Source: Geodermatophilus sp. DSM 45219
GTDB lineage: Bacteria; Actinomycetota; Actinomycetes; Mycobacteriales; Geodermatophilaceae
NCBI RefSeq assembly: GCF_900104025.1
Contig: NZ_FNIQ01000001.1
Coordinates: forward strand, 310,001 to 374,000
Length of the DNA stretch: 64,000 bases
Direction: 5' to 3'
Below the pieces are notes generated by a model, which was given only the letters and a program-made list of their open reading frames with translations, made no database searches and was not told the origin of the DNA. Position 1 is the stretch's first letter. Each line of letters starts with the position of its first letter. Of this stretch, positions 44,898-53,992 are shown piece by piece. The position numbers were made by a program, and so were the translations under genes.

Positions 44898-44935
44898 CCT
44901 ACGGTGACGTAGGTTACGGAGCCGTACCGGTACGG
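44898..44935. promoter_or_regulatory. palindromic operator region upstream of the desaturase gene
   Basis: Two adjoining inverted repeats: CCTACG-GTGA-CGTAGG (44898-44913) and the perfect 14-base palindrome CCGTACCGGTACGG (44922-44935). The second also overlaps TACGG-AG-CCGTA (44915-44926). They lie 40-75 bases upstream of the desaturase start. A TetR gene follows the desaturase gene, so this is the likely operator of that repressor (inference). Confidence 0.6.
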
Positions 44936-44973
44936 CGGCCTCGCCGGACCGCACGACGCGACCTGGAGGCCGC

Positions 44974-45963
44974 TTGTCCGCTCCCGCCACCACCCGGCCC
45001 ACGGCCCCGGTCCTCCGGCCCGCCGTCCCCGACGCCGGGCTCCCGGCCAACGCCTTCGGCAAGGAGAAGGGGGTGCTCGAGCAGGTCACGCTGTACGTCT
45101 TCGTCGTCGTCCCGTTCCTGGCCCTGGCCGCCGTCGTGCCGGCCGTCTGGGGTTGGGGCCTGTCCTGGCTCGACGTCGGGCTGGCCGTCGGCTTCTACTT
45201 CCTGACCCTGCTCGGCATCACCGTCGGCTACCACCGCTACTTCACCCACGGCTCGTTCAAGGCCGCCCGCCCGCTGCGGATCGCCCTGGCCGTCGTCGGC
45301 TGCATGGCCATCCAGGGGCCGGTCGTGCAGTGGGTCGCCGACCACCGCCGCCACCACGCCTTCTCCGACCGCGAGGGCGACCCGCACTCCCCGTGGCGCT
45401 ACGGCACCGACGCCCGCGCGCTGCTCAAGGGCATGTGGCACGCCCACCTGGGCTGGCTGTTCGACCGCCGGCAGACCAACGCCGAGCGCTACGCCCCCGA
45501 CCTGCTCAAGGACGACGCGCTGCGGCGCACCAGCCGGCTGTTCATCCTCTGGGCCTTCCTCAGCCTCGCCCTGCCGGCGGTCATCGGCGGCCTGGTGACG
45601 GCGAGCTGGACCGGCGCCTGGACGGCGTTCTTCTGGGCGGGGCTGGTGCGGATGGCACTGCTGCACCACGTGACCTGGTCGATCAACTCGGTGTGCCACG
45701 TGCTGGGCGACCGTCCGTTCGCCTCCCGGGACCGCGCGACCAACTTCTGGCCGCTGGCGATCCTCAGCGCCGGGGAGTCGTGGCACAACCTGCACCACGC
45801 CGACCCGACCTGCGCCCGGCACGGCGTGCTGCGCGGGCAGATCGACATCAGCGCCCGGGTGATCTGGGTGTTCGAGAAGCTGGGCTGGGCCCACGGCGTG
45901 AAGTGGCCCGACCCGGTCCGGCTGGCGGCCAAGCGCCGCACGCCGGTGACGGCCACGTCCTGA
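44974..45963 (+). CDS. acyl-CoA/acyl-lipid fatty acid desaturase
   Basis: A 329-residue membrane-bound di-iron desaturase. The three histidine boxes are HRYFTH (His87), HRRHH (His124) and HNLHH (His271); QWVADHRRHHAFSD and SINSVCHVLG are typical of the stearoyl-CoA delta-9 type. Four hydrophobic segments are present (LYVFVVVPFLALAAVVPAVW and others). The start appears to be TTG 44974, four bases after GGAGG, which suggests low-level translation. It introduces a double bond into fatty acyl chains and so tunes membrane fluidity. The stop is about 100 bases from the TetR gene start, same strand. Confidence 0.92.
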   Translation: MSAPATTRPTAPVLRPAVPDAGLPANAFGKEKGVLEQVTLYVFVVVPFLALAAVVPAVWGWGLSWLDVGLAVGFYFLTLLGITVGYHRYFTHGSFKAARPLRIALAVVGCMAIQGPVVQWVADHRRHHAFSDREGDPHSPWRYGTDARALLKGMWHAHLGWLFDRRQTNAERYAPDLLKDDALRRTSRLFILWAFLSLALPAVIGGLVTASWTGAWTAFFWAGLVRMALLHHVTWSINSVCHVLGDRPFASRDRATNFWPLAILSAGESWHNLHHADPTCARHGVLRGQIDISARVIWVFEKLGWAHGVKWPDPVRLAAKRRTPVTATS

Positions 45964-46064
45964 ACGACCCCGCGGGACCGCCGCACCCGCGCGGGCGACC
46001 GGGCCCCCACCGGGCGCCCGCGCCGGGCAGCGGGTCCGGCGGTCCGGCCCGGTCCCGGGTGCGG

Positions 46065-46670
46065 ATGACCGCCGCCCAGCGGCGGGCGCAGCTCCTCGAC
46101 GTCGGCCGGGAGGTCTTCGCCCAGCGCGGCTACGAGGGCACCTCCATCGAGGAGCTCGCCGCGCGCGCCGACGTCAGCAAGCCGGTGGTCTACGAGCACT
46201 TCGGCGGCAAGGAGGGCCTCTACGCCGTCGTCGTCGACCGGGAGATGCAGCGGCTGCTGGACCGCTTCACCTCGGCCCTGGCCGCCGGCGGCCCGCTCCG
46301 CGAGCTGCTGGAGCGCGCGGCCCTGGTGCTGCTGGACTACATCGAGCAGGACACCGACGGCTTCCGGGTGCTCTCCCGCGACTCCCCCGTGGCCGGCGCC
46401 CCCGACGGCGCGCCGTCGCTGATCGGCGAGGTCGCCCACCGGGTCGAGCACGTCCTCGCCGCGCAGTTCGGCGACCGCGGCCCCGACCCGGCGCTGGCCG
46501 AGCTGTACAGCCAGGCACTGGTCGGGATGGTCGCCCAGGTCGGCCAGTGGTGGCTCGAGCGCGGGTCGCCGACCAAGCAGGAGGTGGCGGCCCACCTGGT
46601 CGACCTCGCCTACGACGGCCTCGCGCACCTGCGGACCCGGTGTCCTCCCGGTGGCCCTCTCACCGGTTGA
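46065..46670 (+). CDS. TetR family transcriptional regulator
   Basis: About 201 residues. The N-terminal helix-turn-helix reads [45 protein letters not shown] in outline (not more than the core is quoted). The ligand domain follows, ending in AYDGLAHLRTRC. It corresponds in position to Rv1019 beside glmU. ATG 46065 or GTG 46059 are the candidate starts; the frame is open back to the desaturase stop. It probably represses the desaturase operon through the palindromes at 44898-44935, sensing acyl-CoA or another lipid signal (inference). Confidence 0.88.
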   Translation: MTAAQRRAQLLDVGREVFAQRGYEGTSIEELAARADVSKPVVYEHFGGKEGLYAVVVDREMQRLLDRFTSALAAGGPLRELLERAALVLLDYIEQDTDGFRVLSRDSPVAGAPDGAPSLIGEVAHRVEHVLAAQFGDRGPDPALAELYSQALVGMVAQVGQWWLERGSPTKQEVAAHLVDLAYDGLAHLRTRCPPGGPLTG

Positions 46671-46671
46671 C

Positions 46672-46748
46672 GGACCCCGTCCTCCCCACCCTTCGCGAGC
46701 TCAGGGCGGTGCCCTGGACGGGGCCGCGGCGAGCCTCCGGACGGGGCC
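46672..46748. repeat. dispersed GGACCCCGTCC...GGACGGGGCC repeat, copy A
   Basis: GGACCCCGTCCTCCCCACCC starts the element. The 3' arm GGACGGGGCC occurs twice (46716-46725 and 46739-46748), so alternative stem-loops can form. A second copy lies at 62464-62517. This copy sits between the convergent tetR and ispE stops and probably serves as their terminator. Confidence 0.7.
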
Positions 46749-46766
46749 GGGTGGTGGAGGGGTCCT

Positions 46767-47732
46767 TCACCCGACGAGCCGGGCGCCGGGCACCGGCCCG
46801 TGCACGGCGCGCACGGTGCGGTAGACGCCCTCGCCCGCCAGCACCGCGGTCAGCCGCACGGCGGCGTCCTCGTCCTCGGCGAGGGCGGCCACCGTGGGGC
46901 CCGAGCCGCTGACGACCGCCGCGGCCGCACCGGCCCCGGTCGCGGCCCGCAGGGCCCGCCGCAGGTCCGGGCGCAGCGAGAGCGCCGGCGGCTGCAGGTC
47001 GTTGCCCAGCGCGGCGGCCAGCGCGGGCACCGGGCCGCTGCGCAGCGCCGCGATCACCGGGTCGGGCGAGGACAGCTGCTCGCCGCCGGGCACACGGCCC
47101 TCGGCGCGCAGCCGGTCCAGCTCGGCGTAGACCGCCGGCGTGGACAGCCCCTCACCGGCGATGCCCAGCACCCAGTCCCACCGCCGGCGGGCCAGCACCG
47201 GTGACAGCTGCTCCCCGCGACCGGACCCCAGGGCCACCCCGCCGAGCAGGCTGAACGGGACGTCGCTGCCGAGCCGGGCGGCGAGCGCGGTGAGCTCGCC
47301 GCGGGTGGCGTGGGTGCCCCACAGCGCGTCGAGGGCGACCAGCGCCGCCGCGGCGTCCGCGCTGCCGCCGGCGAGCCCCGCGGCGGCCGGGATCGACTTG
47401 TCGATTGTGATGGCGGCGTCGGCCGGCACCCCCGCCCGCTCGGCCAGCAGCTCGGCGGCCCGCCAGACGAGGTTGCGGCGGTCCGCCGGGACGGCGTCGG
47501 GCCCGGTGCCCGTCGCCCCCTCGCCGGTGACGGCGAGGGACAGCCCGTCGCCCGGGCCCACGGTCACCGTGTCGAACAGCGAGACGGCCAGGTAGACGGT
47601 GCGCAGCTCGTGGAAGCCGTCGGGGCGCAGCGGCCCGACGGCCAGGTGCACGTTGACCTTGGCCGGGGCGCGGGCGACGACGGTGCCGTCGCCCGCCAGC
47701 CGGCCGGGACCGCCGGGTGAGGACCAGCTCAT
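46767..47732 (-). CDS. ispE: 4-diphosphocytidyl-2-C-methyl-D-erythritol kinase
   Basis: A 321-residue GHMP kinase of the MEP isoprenoid pathway. [23 protein letters not shown], the ATP loop [17 protein letters not shown] and [11 protein letters not shown] are diagnostic. Its start overlaps the rsmA stop (ATGA), giving the conserved rpfB-rsmA-ispE operon. Isoprenoid supply (undecaprenyl phosphate) links it to wall and polysaccharide synthesis. Confidence 0.96.
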   Translation of the reverse strand: MSWSSPGGPGRLAGDGTVVARAPAKVNVHLAVGPLRPDGFHELRTVYLAVSLFDTVTVGPGDGLSLAVTGEGATGTGPDAVPADRRNLVWRAAELLAERAGVPADAAITIDKSIPAAAGLAGGSADAAAALVALDALWGTHATRGELTALAARLGSDVPFSLLGGVALGSGRGEQLSPVLARRRWDWVLGIAGEGLSTPAVYAELDRLRAEGRVPGGEQLSSPDPVIAALRSGPVPALAAALGNDLQPPALSLRPDLRRALRAATGAGAAAAVVSGSGPTVAALAEDEDAAVRLTAVLAGEGVYRTVRAVHGPVPGARLVG

Positions 47733-48592
47733 GCCGGCGCCTCCGTCGCGGCCAGCCGGGCGAAGTCGGTGACCGACAGCTGCTCGCCGCGGGTGGCGGG
47801 GTCGATGCCCGCGGCGCGCAGCCGCGCCTCGGCGGCCGGGGGGCTGCCGGCCCAGCGGGCCAGCGCCGCCCGCAGCCCCTTGCGGCGGGTGGCGAACGCG
47901 GCGTCGATGACGGCGAACGTGGCGGCGCGGTCCCCCGGCGGCGGCGGGCGGCGGTCGAGGGCGACCAGGCCGGAGTCGACGTTGGGCTCGGGCCAGAAGA
48001 CGCGGCGGCCGATGTTGCCGGCGCGGCGGACCTCCCCGTACCAGGCGGCCTTCGCCGACGGCACGCCGTAGGCGGGCGAGCCGGGCGCCGCGGCGAGCCG
48101 CTCGGCGACCTCGGCCTGCACGAGGACGAGCGCGCGCCGCAGCGTCGGCAGCAGCTCCAGCAGGTGCAGCAGGACGGGCACCGCCACGTTGTACGGCAGG
48201 TTGGCCACGAGCGCCGTGGGAGGCGGCCCCGGGATCTCCCGGATGCGCAGCGCGTCGGCCTCGACGACGGTCAGCCGGCCGGCCAGCGCGGGCGCCCGCT
48301 CGGCCACCGTGCGGGGCAGCAGGGCGGCCAGCCGGGGGTCGATCTCCACGGCGGTGACGTGGGCGGCGGCGGGGAGCAGGCCGAGGGTGAGCGAGCCGAG
48401 GCCGGGGCCGACCTCGAGGACGACGTCCTGGGCGGTCAGCTCGGCGGTCCGCACGATGCGCCGGATCGTGTTGGCGTCGTGCAGGAAGTTCTGCCCGAGG
48501 CTCTTCGTCGGACGCAGCTGGAGCTGCTGGGCCAGCTCGCGGATCGCGGCCGGACCCAGCAGCTCGGTGTGCTCGGCCGGGGTGTTCAGCAG
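47729..48592 (-). CDS. rsmA: 16S rRNA dimethyladenosine transferase (KsgA)
   Basis: About 287 residues dimethylating the two adjacent adenines near the 3' end of 16S rRNA. Motifs: [26 protein letters not shown] (SAM binding), [20 protein letters not shown] and [12 protein letters not shown]. There is no ATG, GTG or TTG in frame between 48799 (deep in rpfB) and the conserved N-terminus, so the start is uncertain. CTG 48592, just after the rpfB stop, is the position that fits the family length. Translation may rely on coupling with rpfB. Confidence 0.93.
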   Translation of the reverse strand: MLNTPAEHTELLGPAAIRELAQQLQLRPTKSLGQNFLHDANTIRRIVRTAELTAQDVVLEVGPGLGSLTLGLLPAAAHVTAVEIDPRLAALLPRTVAERAPALAGRLTVVEADALRIREIPGPPPTALVANLPYNVAVPVLLHLLELLPTLRRALVLVQAEVAERLAAAPGSPAYGVPSAKAAWYGEVRRAGNIGRRVFWPEPNVDSGLVALDRRPPPPGDRAATFAVIDAAFATRRKGLRAALARWAGSPPAAEARLRAAGIDPATRGEQLSVTDFARLAATEAPA

Positions 48593-48599
48593 GACCCGA

Positions 48600-49703
48600 T
48601 CAGCCGAAGAGCCTGGAGCCGCAGTGCGGCCACTGGCCGGCGCCGGAACGGGCGTAGAGCATCTGGGCCCGCATCGTCTGCTCCTCCGCGGAGGCGGCCG
48701 CCGGGTCGCCGGAACCGCCGACCGCGGCCCAGGTGGTCGTGGAGAACTGGTACATGCCGCGGTACTTGCCCGTGCCGCTGACCGCGTTGGGCCGGCCACC
48801 GGACTCGCACTTGGCCAGCGCCGCCCAGTCCAGCCCGTCGGCGGTCGCCGGGACGCTGCCCGACGTGGCGGGGCGCTCCTTGGTGCCGACGGTGACCAGC
48901 TCGTCGACCGGCTCGCGGGTGACGGTGGTGGACAGCTGCTCGCGGCCGGTCTCGACGCCGTCGGTGACGGTGACGCGGAACGTGGTCACCTGCTCACCCT
49001 CCACGCCCTCCTGGATCACGGTGTCGTCGCCCTCGAGCGCCTCGGGGTCCTCGGTCTCGACGCGCTCGTAGTCGAGCACCTCGGTGACCCCGACCTCGCT
49101 GACCTGCACGCGGTAGACCTGCAGCCGCATCCCGGCCAGCAGCGGCTGCCGCGGGTACAGGCTCGTGCGGTCGGTCCCGCCCAGGGTGACGCCCTGCTCG
49201 GCCAGCAGGTCCCCCGCGGTGGCGGCGGTGGTGGTGACGACCCGCTCCTGGCCGTCGACGACGAGCGTGACGTCCTTGGGCGTGGTGATCGACAGCGCCA
49301 TCCCGTCGAGCGGGAGCCGCTCGCTGCGGCTCGCCGAGACGACCAGGCCCTCGGCGCGGTAGCCGAGCTGCGCGAGCGCCTCGTCGACCGACAGCGCGGT
49401 CACGTAGACCTCGCGCGACACGCCGTCGACGGTGAGCGTCAGCGGGCGGGCCCGGTTGACCACGACGGAGTCGCCGTCGGCGACGGCGGACTCGGCGTCC
49501 GGGAGCACGACGTCGTGCGACTGCGTCTGCAGCCCCTCGTCCGCGAGCACCTCACCGACGGTGGCGGCGTACGTGCGGATCTCCCGCGCCTGCCCGTCGA
49601 CGGTGAGCGTCAGGGACTTCTGCGCGGCGAAGTAGGCCACGGAGCCGCCCACGAGTCCGATCAGGACCAGGGCGAAGAGGACGGACTTCAGCGATCGGGG
49701 CAC
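48600..49703 (-). CDS. rpfB: resuscitation-promoting factor RpfB
   Basis: 367 residues. An N-terminal membrane anchor/signal ([19 protein letters not shown]) is followed by three DUF348 repeats (each starting LTLTVDG or VTLVVDG) and a G5 domain (about residues 205-280). The C-terminal Rpf lysozyme-like domain has [19 protein letters not shown], where the Glu after KC is catalytic, and [15 protein letters not shown]; Cys residues in KCES and PHCGS form the usual disulfide. It cleaves peptidoglycan and promotes exit from dormancy. GTG 49703 follows GGAAG. First gene of rpfB-rsmA-ispE, with a long leader. Confidence 0.95.
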   Translation of the reverse strand: MPRSLKSVLFALVLIGLVGGSVAYFAAQKSLTLTVDGQAREIRTYAATVGEVLADEGLQTQSHDVVLPDAESAVADGDSVVVNRARPLTLTVDGVSREVYVTALSVDEALAQLGYRAEGLVVSASRSERLPLDGMALSITTPKDVTLVVDGQERVVTTTAATAGDLLAEQGVTLGGTDRTSLYPRQPLLAGMRLQVYRVQVSEVGVTEVLDYERVETEDPEALEGDDTVIQEGVEGEQVTTFRVTVTDGVETGREQLSTTVTREPVDELVTVGTKERPATSGSVPATADGLDWAALAKCESGGRPNAVSGTGKYRGMYQFSTTTWAAVGGSGDPAAASAEEQTMRAQMLYARSGAGQWPHCGSRLFG

Positions 49704-49797
49704 GACACTTCCAGGGCTCAGGAGACCCGGGAGGAGGCACGCGTCCGGGCACACGCCGGCTGGCGGGTACCGAGCGCGACCCGGCTCGGACGGCAGA

Positions 49798-49823
49798 CGA
49801 CCGGGAGGCGAGGCTCCCGGTCG
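49798..49823 (-). terminator. leader hairpin upstream of rpfB
   Basis: On the minus strand CGACCGGGAG-CCTCGC-CTCCCGGTCG forms a perfect 10-bp stem about 95 bases before the rpfB start, inside the presumed 5' leader. In M. tuberculosis the rpfB-ksgA-ispE operon is known to be controlled by a leader RNA switch with an intrinsic terminator, so this hairpin is a candidate attenuator. No U-run follows. Confidence 0.5.
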
Positions 49824-49865
49824 TGGTGCCCTCCGGGTCGGTTCCCCACCCCGGCTGGTCACGAC

Positions 49866-49871
49866 ACGATA
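49866..49871 (-). promoter_or_regulatory. candidate rpfB -10 element (TATCGT)
   Basis: TATCGT, fitting the actinobacterial TAnnnT -10 pattern and preceded by GTTCGT, lies about 163 bases before the rpfB start. No good -35 is seen. It would give a leader of about 155 nt that includes the hairpin at 49798-49823. Tentative. Confidence 0.3.
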
Positions 49872-50100
49872 ACGAACACGATGCGTCTGGCGACGGTGCG
49901 CGACGAGTGAACCAGCGAGACGACGTGTCGACTCGGGGACGCGCCGACACGCTCGGTGACCGACGCGCCTGGTGGGACGGGTGTGACAGATGCGCAGCGT
50001 GAGATCTAAGGGGTGACCAAGCCCACGGTGTGACAGCGACCAGAACGGGTCAGCGGCCTCGCGGACGTGGACCGGTCATCGACCAGGGTGCTGGCAGGAG

Positions 50101-50310
50101 CCGCCCCGCGAGGCGGGGCGAGGAGTGGGGGCCGGAGGCTTCCGCGATCGAGCACCGGGTGCGGCTCACGGCAGGTCGGGGACGGATGTTGGCCGCGGTG
50201 CCCACGGGTGCCGCCCCGGGAGGCGGGGCGAGGAGTGGGGGCCGGAGGCTCCCGCGATCGAGCACCGGGTGCGGCTCACGGCAGGTCGGGCACGGCACCT
50301 GGCCGCGGTG
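50101..50310. repeat. 110-base-period tandem repeat, two copies
   Basis: Copies 50101-50200 and 50211-50310 are about 100 bases each with a 10-base spacer and few differences. Each begins with the inverted repeat CCGCCCC-GCGA-GGCGGGG (or close variant) and includes CGATCGAGCACCGGGTGCGG and ends GGCCGCGGTG. The end matches the element at 42132, where the stem-loop follows, as it does after copy 2 (50310-50326). Non-coding, no spacer diversity. Confidence 0.8.
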
Positions 50311-50337
50311 TCGTCCGGAGGACGACGATGTCACGGG

Positions 50338-51177
50338 TCACGTCGTCAGCGCGCGGTCGTCCACCCGGACGGGCTTGAGCCAGGTCACCAGGAAGACGGC
50401 GAGGGCGAGGCCGGCGGCCAGTCCCGCGAAGCCACCCGCGACCAGCGCCACCGGCAGCAGGTCGATGCCCTCTGTGACCCGGTCGCCGAGGTCGATGCCG
50501 GCCGCCAGCAGCAGGGCACCGAGCGGCAGCAGCGCCAGCACGCTGACGGCCGCGGCGACGAGGTGCGCCGTCCAGGTGCGCAGCGCCTCGTCGACCGGCA
50601 CGTCGGCACCCTCGGCGGGCAGCGGGCGCACCAGTGCGCGCAGCAGGGCCACCTCGGCGAGCACCCAGGCGACCAGCGGGACGGCAACCGCCACCCAGCC
50701 GACGCTGTCGGGCAGCTCCCCGCGCCGCCACATGAGGACGGCGACGACCAGCTCGGCGGCGACGACCGCGCGCATCGACCAGAGCAGCACCAGCGAGATC
50801 AGCTCGGACTGGCGGGGACGGCGCGCGGGCGAGCTGGTCCGCCAGCGCGACCGGGGGCGGGTCGCCTCCGCCAGGACGACGCCCAGCAGCAGACCCAGGA
50901 CGAGGGCGGGCAGCCAGAGGAACACCGACGCCTCGGCGAAGACGGCGATGCTGGCGCCGATGGCGGCCACGCCGAGGAGCAGGCCCAGCCTCCGGACCCG
51001 CCGTCCGTGCTGGGCCTGGCGTGCCACGACGGCGAGCCCCTCCGGGGTCGGGGTGGTGAACCCGACCGCCGCCGCGGCGACGGCCCGGCGGCCGGCGGCC
51101 AGGGCCCAGGCACGGGCCAGCAGGACGCCGGGGACCAGCACGGCGATGAACAGCACGACGGCGATGAGGCGGCCCAC
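50338..51177 (-). CDS. membrane protein of unknown function
   Basis: 279 residues with about seven hydrophobic helices, starting GRLIAVVLFIAVLVPGVLLAR. Others are LGLLLGVAAIGASIAVFAEA, ALVLGLLLGVVLAEA, VAVAVPLVAWVLAEVALL and VAGGFAGLAAGLALAVFLV. No family recognised. GTG 51177 is the start because the frame upstream turns polar. It stands between tatD and rpfB, which are neighbours in many actinobacteria. Confidence 0.7.
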   Translation of the reverse strand: MGRLIAVVLFIAVLVPGVLLARAWALAAGRRAVAAAAVGFTTPTPEGLAVVARQAQHGRRVRRLGLLLGVAAIGASIAVFAEASVFLWLPALVLGLLLGVVLAEATRPRSRWRTSSPARRPRQSELISLVLLWSMRAVVAAELVVAVLMWRRGELPDSVGWVAVAVPLVAWVLAEVALLRALVRPLPAEGADVPVDEALRTWTAHLVAAAVSVLALLPLGALLLAAGIDLGDRVTEGIDLLPVALVAGGFAGLAAGLALAVFLVTWLKPVRVDDRALTT

Positions 51178-51279
51178 GGGGTCAGTGTCCCCCCGAACCG
51201 CGCGACGTGACGGACCGGAACGGCCTTCCTGCAGGGGCCCGCCGCGAGCGTGCACGTGGCGGGCGGCGGGAGGGTCCGC

Positions 51280-52164
51280 TCACCAGCTCCCGAAGACGCG
51301 CTCGGCGTTCGCGGTGAGGTGGGCGCAGAGCTCCTCGAGCTGCACGCCGGTGACGTCGGCCAGCGCGCGCACCGTGTGGGGCACCAGCCGGGAGGCGTTG
51401 GGCCGGCCGCGGTACGGGGCCGGGGTGAGGAACGGCGAGTCGGTCTCCACCAGCAGCTGGCCGACCGGCGCCAGCGCGGCGGCCTCCCGCAGGTGGCCCG
51501 CGTTGCCGAAGGTCAGCGTGCCGGCGAAGGAGAGCACGAAGCCGCGCTCGACGCAGGCCTTCGCGAAGACGGCGTCGCCGGAGAAGCAGTGGAACACCGT
51601 GTGCTCGGGGGCGCCCTCGTCGTCCAGGACGCGGAGGATCTCCTCGTGGGCGTCCCGGTCGTGGATGACCAGGGCGCTGCCGTGCCGCTTCGCGATCCGG
51701 ACGTGCTCGCGGAACGACGCCTCCTGGGCCGCCCAGCCCTCCGGCCCGGTGCGGAACCGGTCCAGGCCGGTCTCGCCCACCGCGCGCACCCGGGGCAGCG
51801 CCGCCAGCCGGTCGATCTCGGCCAGGGCGTCGTCGATCGCCGCACCCGCACCGGCCTCGTTCGGGTGCAGCGCGACCGCGGCGAGCACGTTCGGGTGCCG
51901 CTCGGCCAGCGCCGCCGACCAGCGCGACGACGCCACATCGACACCCACCTGGACCAGCCGCGGCACGTTCACCGCGACCGCCGCTGCGATCTCGGCGTCC
52001 ACGGCGTCGTCGTCCGCCCACTCCCCGTGCTCGCCGTCGGCGGGCCGCTCCCCCAGGACGATGTCGAGGTGGGTGTGGCTGTCCAGCGCCGGTGAGGGCA
52101 GCGGCTCCGGGGACGGCGGGGGCTCGCCCCGCCTGTTCGCGCGGGAGGCGGCCGAGCGGCTCAT
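51280..52164 (-). CDS. tatD: TatD family metal-dependent deoxyribonuclease
   Basis: 294 residues of the TIM-barrel amidohydrolase superfamily. Metal ligands are in [30 protein letters not shown] and ETDSPFLTP. It acts as a 3'-5' exonuclease in DNA/RNA processing. The first 25 residues are a polar Pro/Ser-rich leader. Start ATG 52164 overlaps the metG stop (ATGA); the metG-tatD pair is conserved. Confidence 0.95.
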   Translation of the reverse strand: MSRSAASRANRRGEPPPSPEPLPSPALDSHTHLDIVLGERPADGEHGEWADDDAVDAEIAAAVAVNVPRLVQVGVDVASSRWSAALAERHPNVLAAVALHPNEAGAGAAIDDALAEIDRLAALPRVRAVGETGLDRFRTGPEGWAAQEASFREHVRIAKRHGSALVIHDRDAHEEILRVLDDEGAPEHTVFHCFSGDAVFAKACVERGFVLSFAGTLTFGNAGHLREAAALAPVGQLLVETDSPFLTPAPYRGRPNASRLVPHTVRALADVTGVQLEELCAHLTANAERVFGSW

Positions 52165-53960
52165 GCGCCGCCCTCCTCCAGCCGGCGCAGCTCCTCCTCC
52201 ACCACCGACTCGTCGAGCTTGGTGAAGATCGGCTTCGGCGGGGCCAGCGGCGTTCCGGGGGCGGCCAGCGGCGTGGAAGCCCAGACCGCCTGTCCCTGGT
52301 CGTAGGGGCCGGTGATGATCGGGTACGGCGAACCGTCGTCGAGGTCGGTGACCTCGTGGATCTCCGGGGCGACCGACCACACGCCGTCGCCACCGAGCAG
52401 CTCGTGCACCTGCTGGGCCGAGTGCGGGAGGAACGGCGTCAGCAGGGCGTTGCAGTCCTTGATCGCCTGCAGCGCCGTGTGCAGGACGGTGTCCCGGCGG
52501 GACGGGTCCTCCTTGAGCTTCCACGGCGCCTGGTCGGACAGGTACTTGTTCGCCTCGGCGACCACCCGCATCGCCTCGCCGATCGCGGCCTTCTGCCGGT
52601 TGCGGGACAGCAGCTCGCCGACCGGGCCGAAGGCGCCCGACGTCGTGGCCAGCAGGGCGCGGTCGTCGTCGGTCAGCTCGCCGGGGGTGGGCACCGCGCC
52701 CACGTTCTTGGCCGCCATCGACACCGAGCGGTTGACCAGGTTGCCCCAGCCGGCGACCAGCTCGTCGTTGTTGCGGCGGCGGAACTCCGACCAGGTGAAG
52801 TCGGTGTCCTGGTTCTCCGGGCCGGCGACGGCGATGAAGTAGCGGAGCGCGTCGGCGTCGTAGCGGGCGAGGAAGTCGCGCACGTAGATGACGACCTGGC
52901 GGCTGCTCGAGAACTTCCGCCCCTCCATCGTGAGGAACTCGCTGGACACGACCTCGGTGGGCAGGTTGAGCCGGCCGAGCGAGCCGGCCTCGCCGCCCCT
53001 GTCGCCCTCGCCGTTGTAGCCGAGCAGCTGGGCGGGCCAGATCTCGGAGTGGAAGACGATGTTGTCCTTGCCCATGAAGTAGTAGGCGTCGGAGTCCGGC
53101 GCCTGCCACCACTGCCGCCACGCGTCCGGGTCGCCGGAGCGGCGAGCCCACTCGATCGACGCCGACAGGTAGCCGACGACGGCGTCGAACCACACGTAGA
53201 TGCGCTTGTCGGGCCGGTCGCGCCAGCCGTCCAGCGGCACCGGCACGCCCCAGTCGATGTCGCGGGTGTAGCTGCGCGGCTTGAGGTCGTCGAGCAGGTT
53301 GACGCTGAAGTTCAGGACGTTGGGCCGCCAGCTCTTCCGCGTGGCCAGCCAGTCCCCGAGCGCCTTGGTGAACGCCGGCAGGTCGAGGAAGTAGTGCTCG
53401 CTCTCGACGAACTTCGGCGTCTCGCCGTTGATCCGGCTGACCGGGTTGATCAGGTCGGTCGGGTCCAGCTGGTTGCCGCAGTTGTCGCACTGGTCGCCGC
53501 GGGCGCCGTCGTAGCCGCAGATGGGGCAGGTGCCCTCGATGTAGCGGTCGGGCAGGGTGCGGCCGGTCGAGGGGCTGATCGCGCCGAGCGTCGTCTTCGG
53601 GAAGACGTAGCCGTTCTTGAGCAGCCCCAGGAAGATCTCCTGGCTGATCGCGGCGTGGTTGCCGGTCGTCGTCCGGGTGAACAGGTCGTAGCTCAGCCCC
53701 AGCGACTGCAGGTCGTTCACGATGATCCGGTTGTTCCGGTCGGCGATCTCCCGCGGGCTCACGCCCTCGGCGTCGGCCGCGACGGTGATCGGCGTGCCGT
53801 GCTCGTCGGTGCCGCTGACCATGAGGACCTTGTCCCCGGCCATGCGGTGGTACCGGCTGAAGACGTCGGAGGGGACGCCGAAGCCGGAGACGTGGCCGAT
53901 GTGCCGCGGGCCGTTGGCGTAGGGCCAGGCCACGGCGGTCAGGATGTGCCGATCACTCAC
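52161..53960 (-). CDS. metG: methionyl-tRNA synthetase
   Basis: 599 residues, class I. The HIGH motif is [13 protein letters not shown]. The zinc knuckle is [18 protein letters not shown] (four cysteines). [13 protein letters not shown] and the KMSKS loop in the form EGRKFSSSR complete the catalytic core. The anticodon-binding helical domain follows, and there is no C-terminal tRNA-binding appendix. Normal length for the actinobacterial two-knuckle type. Confidence 0.97.
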   Translation of the reverse strand: MSDRHILTAVAWPYANGPRHIGHVSGFGVPSDVFSRYHRMAGDKVLMVSGTDEHGTPITVAADAEGVSPREIADRNNRIIVNDLQSLGLSYDLFTRTTTGNHAAISQEIFLGLLKNGYVFPKTTLGAISPSTGRTLPDRYIEGTCPICGYDGARGDQCDNCGNQLDPTDLINPVSRINGETPKFVESEHYFLDLPAFTKALGDWLATRKSWRPNVLNFSVNLLDDLKPRSYTRDIDWGVPVPLDGWRDRPDKRIYVWFDAVVGYLSASIEWARRSGDPDAWRQWWQAPDSDAYYFMGKDNIVFHSEIWPAQLLGYNGEGDRGGEAGSLGRLNLPTEVVSSEFLTMEGRKFSSSRQVVIYVRDFLARYDADALRYFIAVAGPENQDTDFTWSEFRRRNNDELVAGWGNLVNRSVSMAAKNVGAVPTPGELTDDDRALLATTSGAFGPVGELLSRNRQKAAIGEAMRVVAEANKYLSDQAPWKLKEDPSRRDTVLHTALQAIKDCNALLTPFLPHSAQQVHELLGGDGVWSVAPEIHEVTDLDDGSPYPIITGPYDQGQAVWASTPLAAPGTPLAPPKPIFTKLDESVVEEELRRLEEGGA

Positions 53961-53992
53961 GGCACGAGCCTAGGCGGCGGCGTCCACCCGGT

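Larger units (their letters stand above)
49704..50337. other. 634-base gene-free region upstream of rpfB
   Basis: No credible gene. From the rpfB side: a leader with the hairpin at 49798-49823, a possible -10 element at 49866-49871, an unassigned A/T-richer patch around 49985-50050, then the tandem repeat 50101-50310 and a repeat-associated hairpin that ends 12 bases from the stop of the next gene. Frames that cross the repeats on either strand look like shadows. Confidence 0.7.

Noticed and set aside
49704..50060. A c-di-AMP (ydaO) riboswitch upstream of rpfB
   Set aside because: Some actinobacterial rpf genes have one, but I could not find its conserved core in this leader. Only a simple hairpin is supported.
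50101..50310. Possible CRISPR array
   Set aside because: Only two long copies with a 10-base spacer and no cas genes; it is a plain tandem duplication.
50030..52225. Plus-strand frames crossing the tandem repeat
   Set aside because: The translated product is Ser/Arg/Ala low-complexity and antisense to tatD and the membrane-protein gene; the repeat itself is non-coding.
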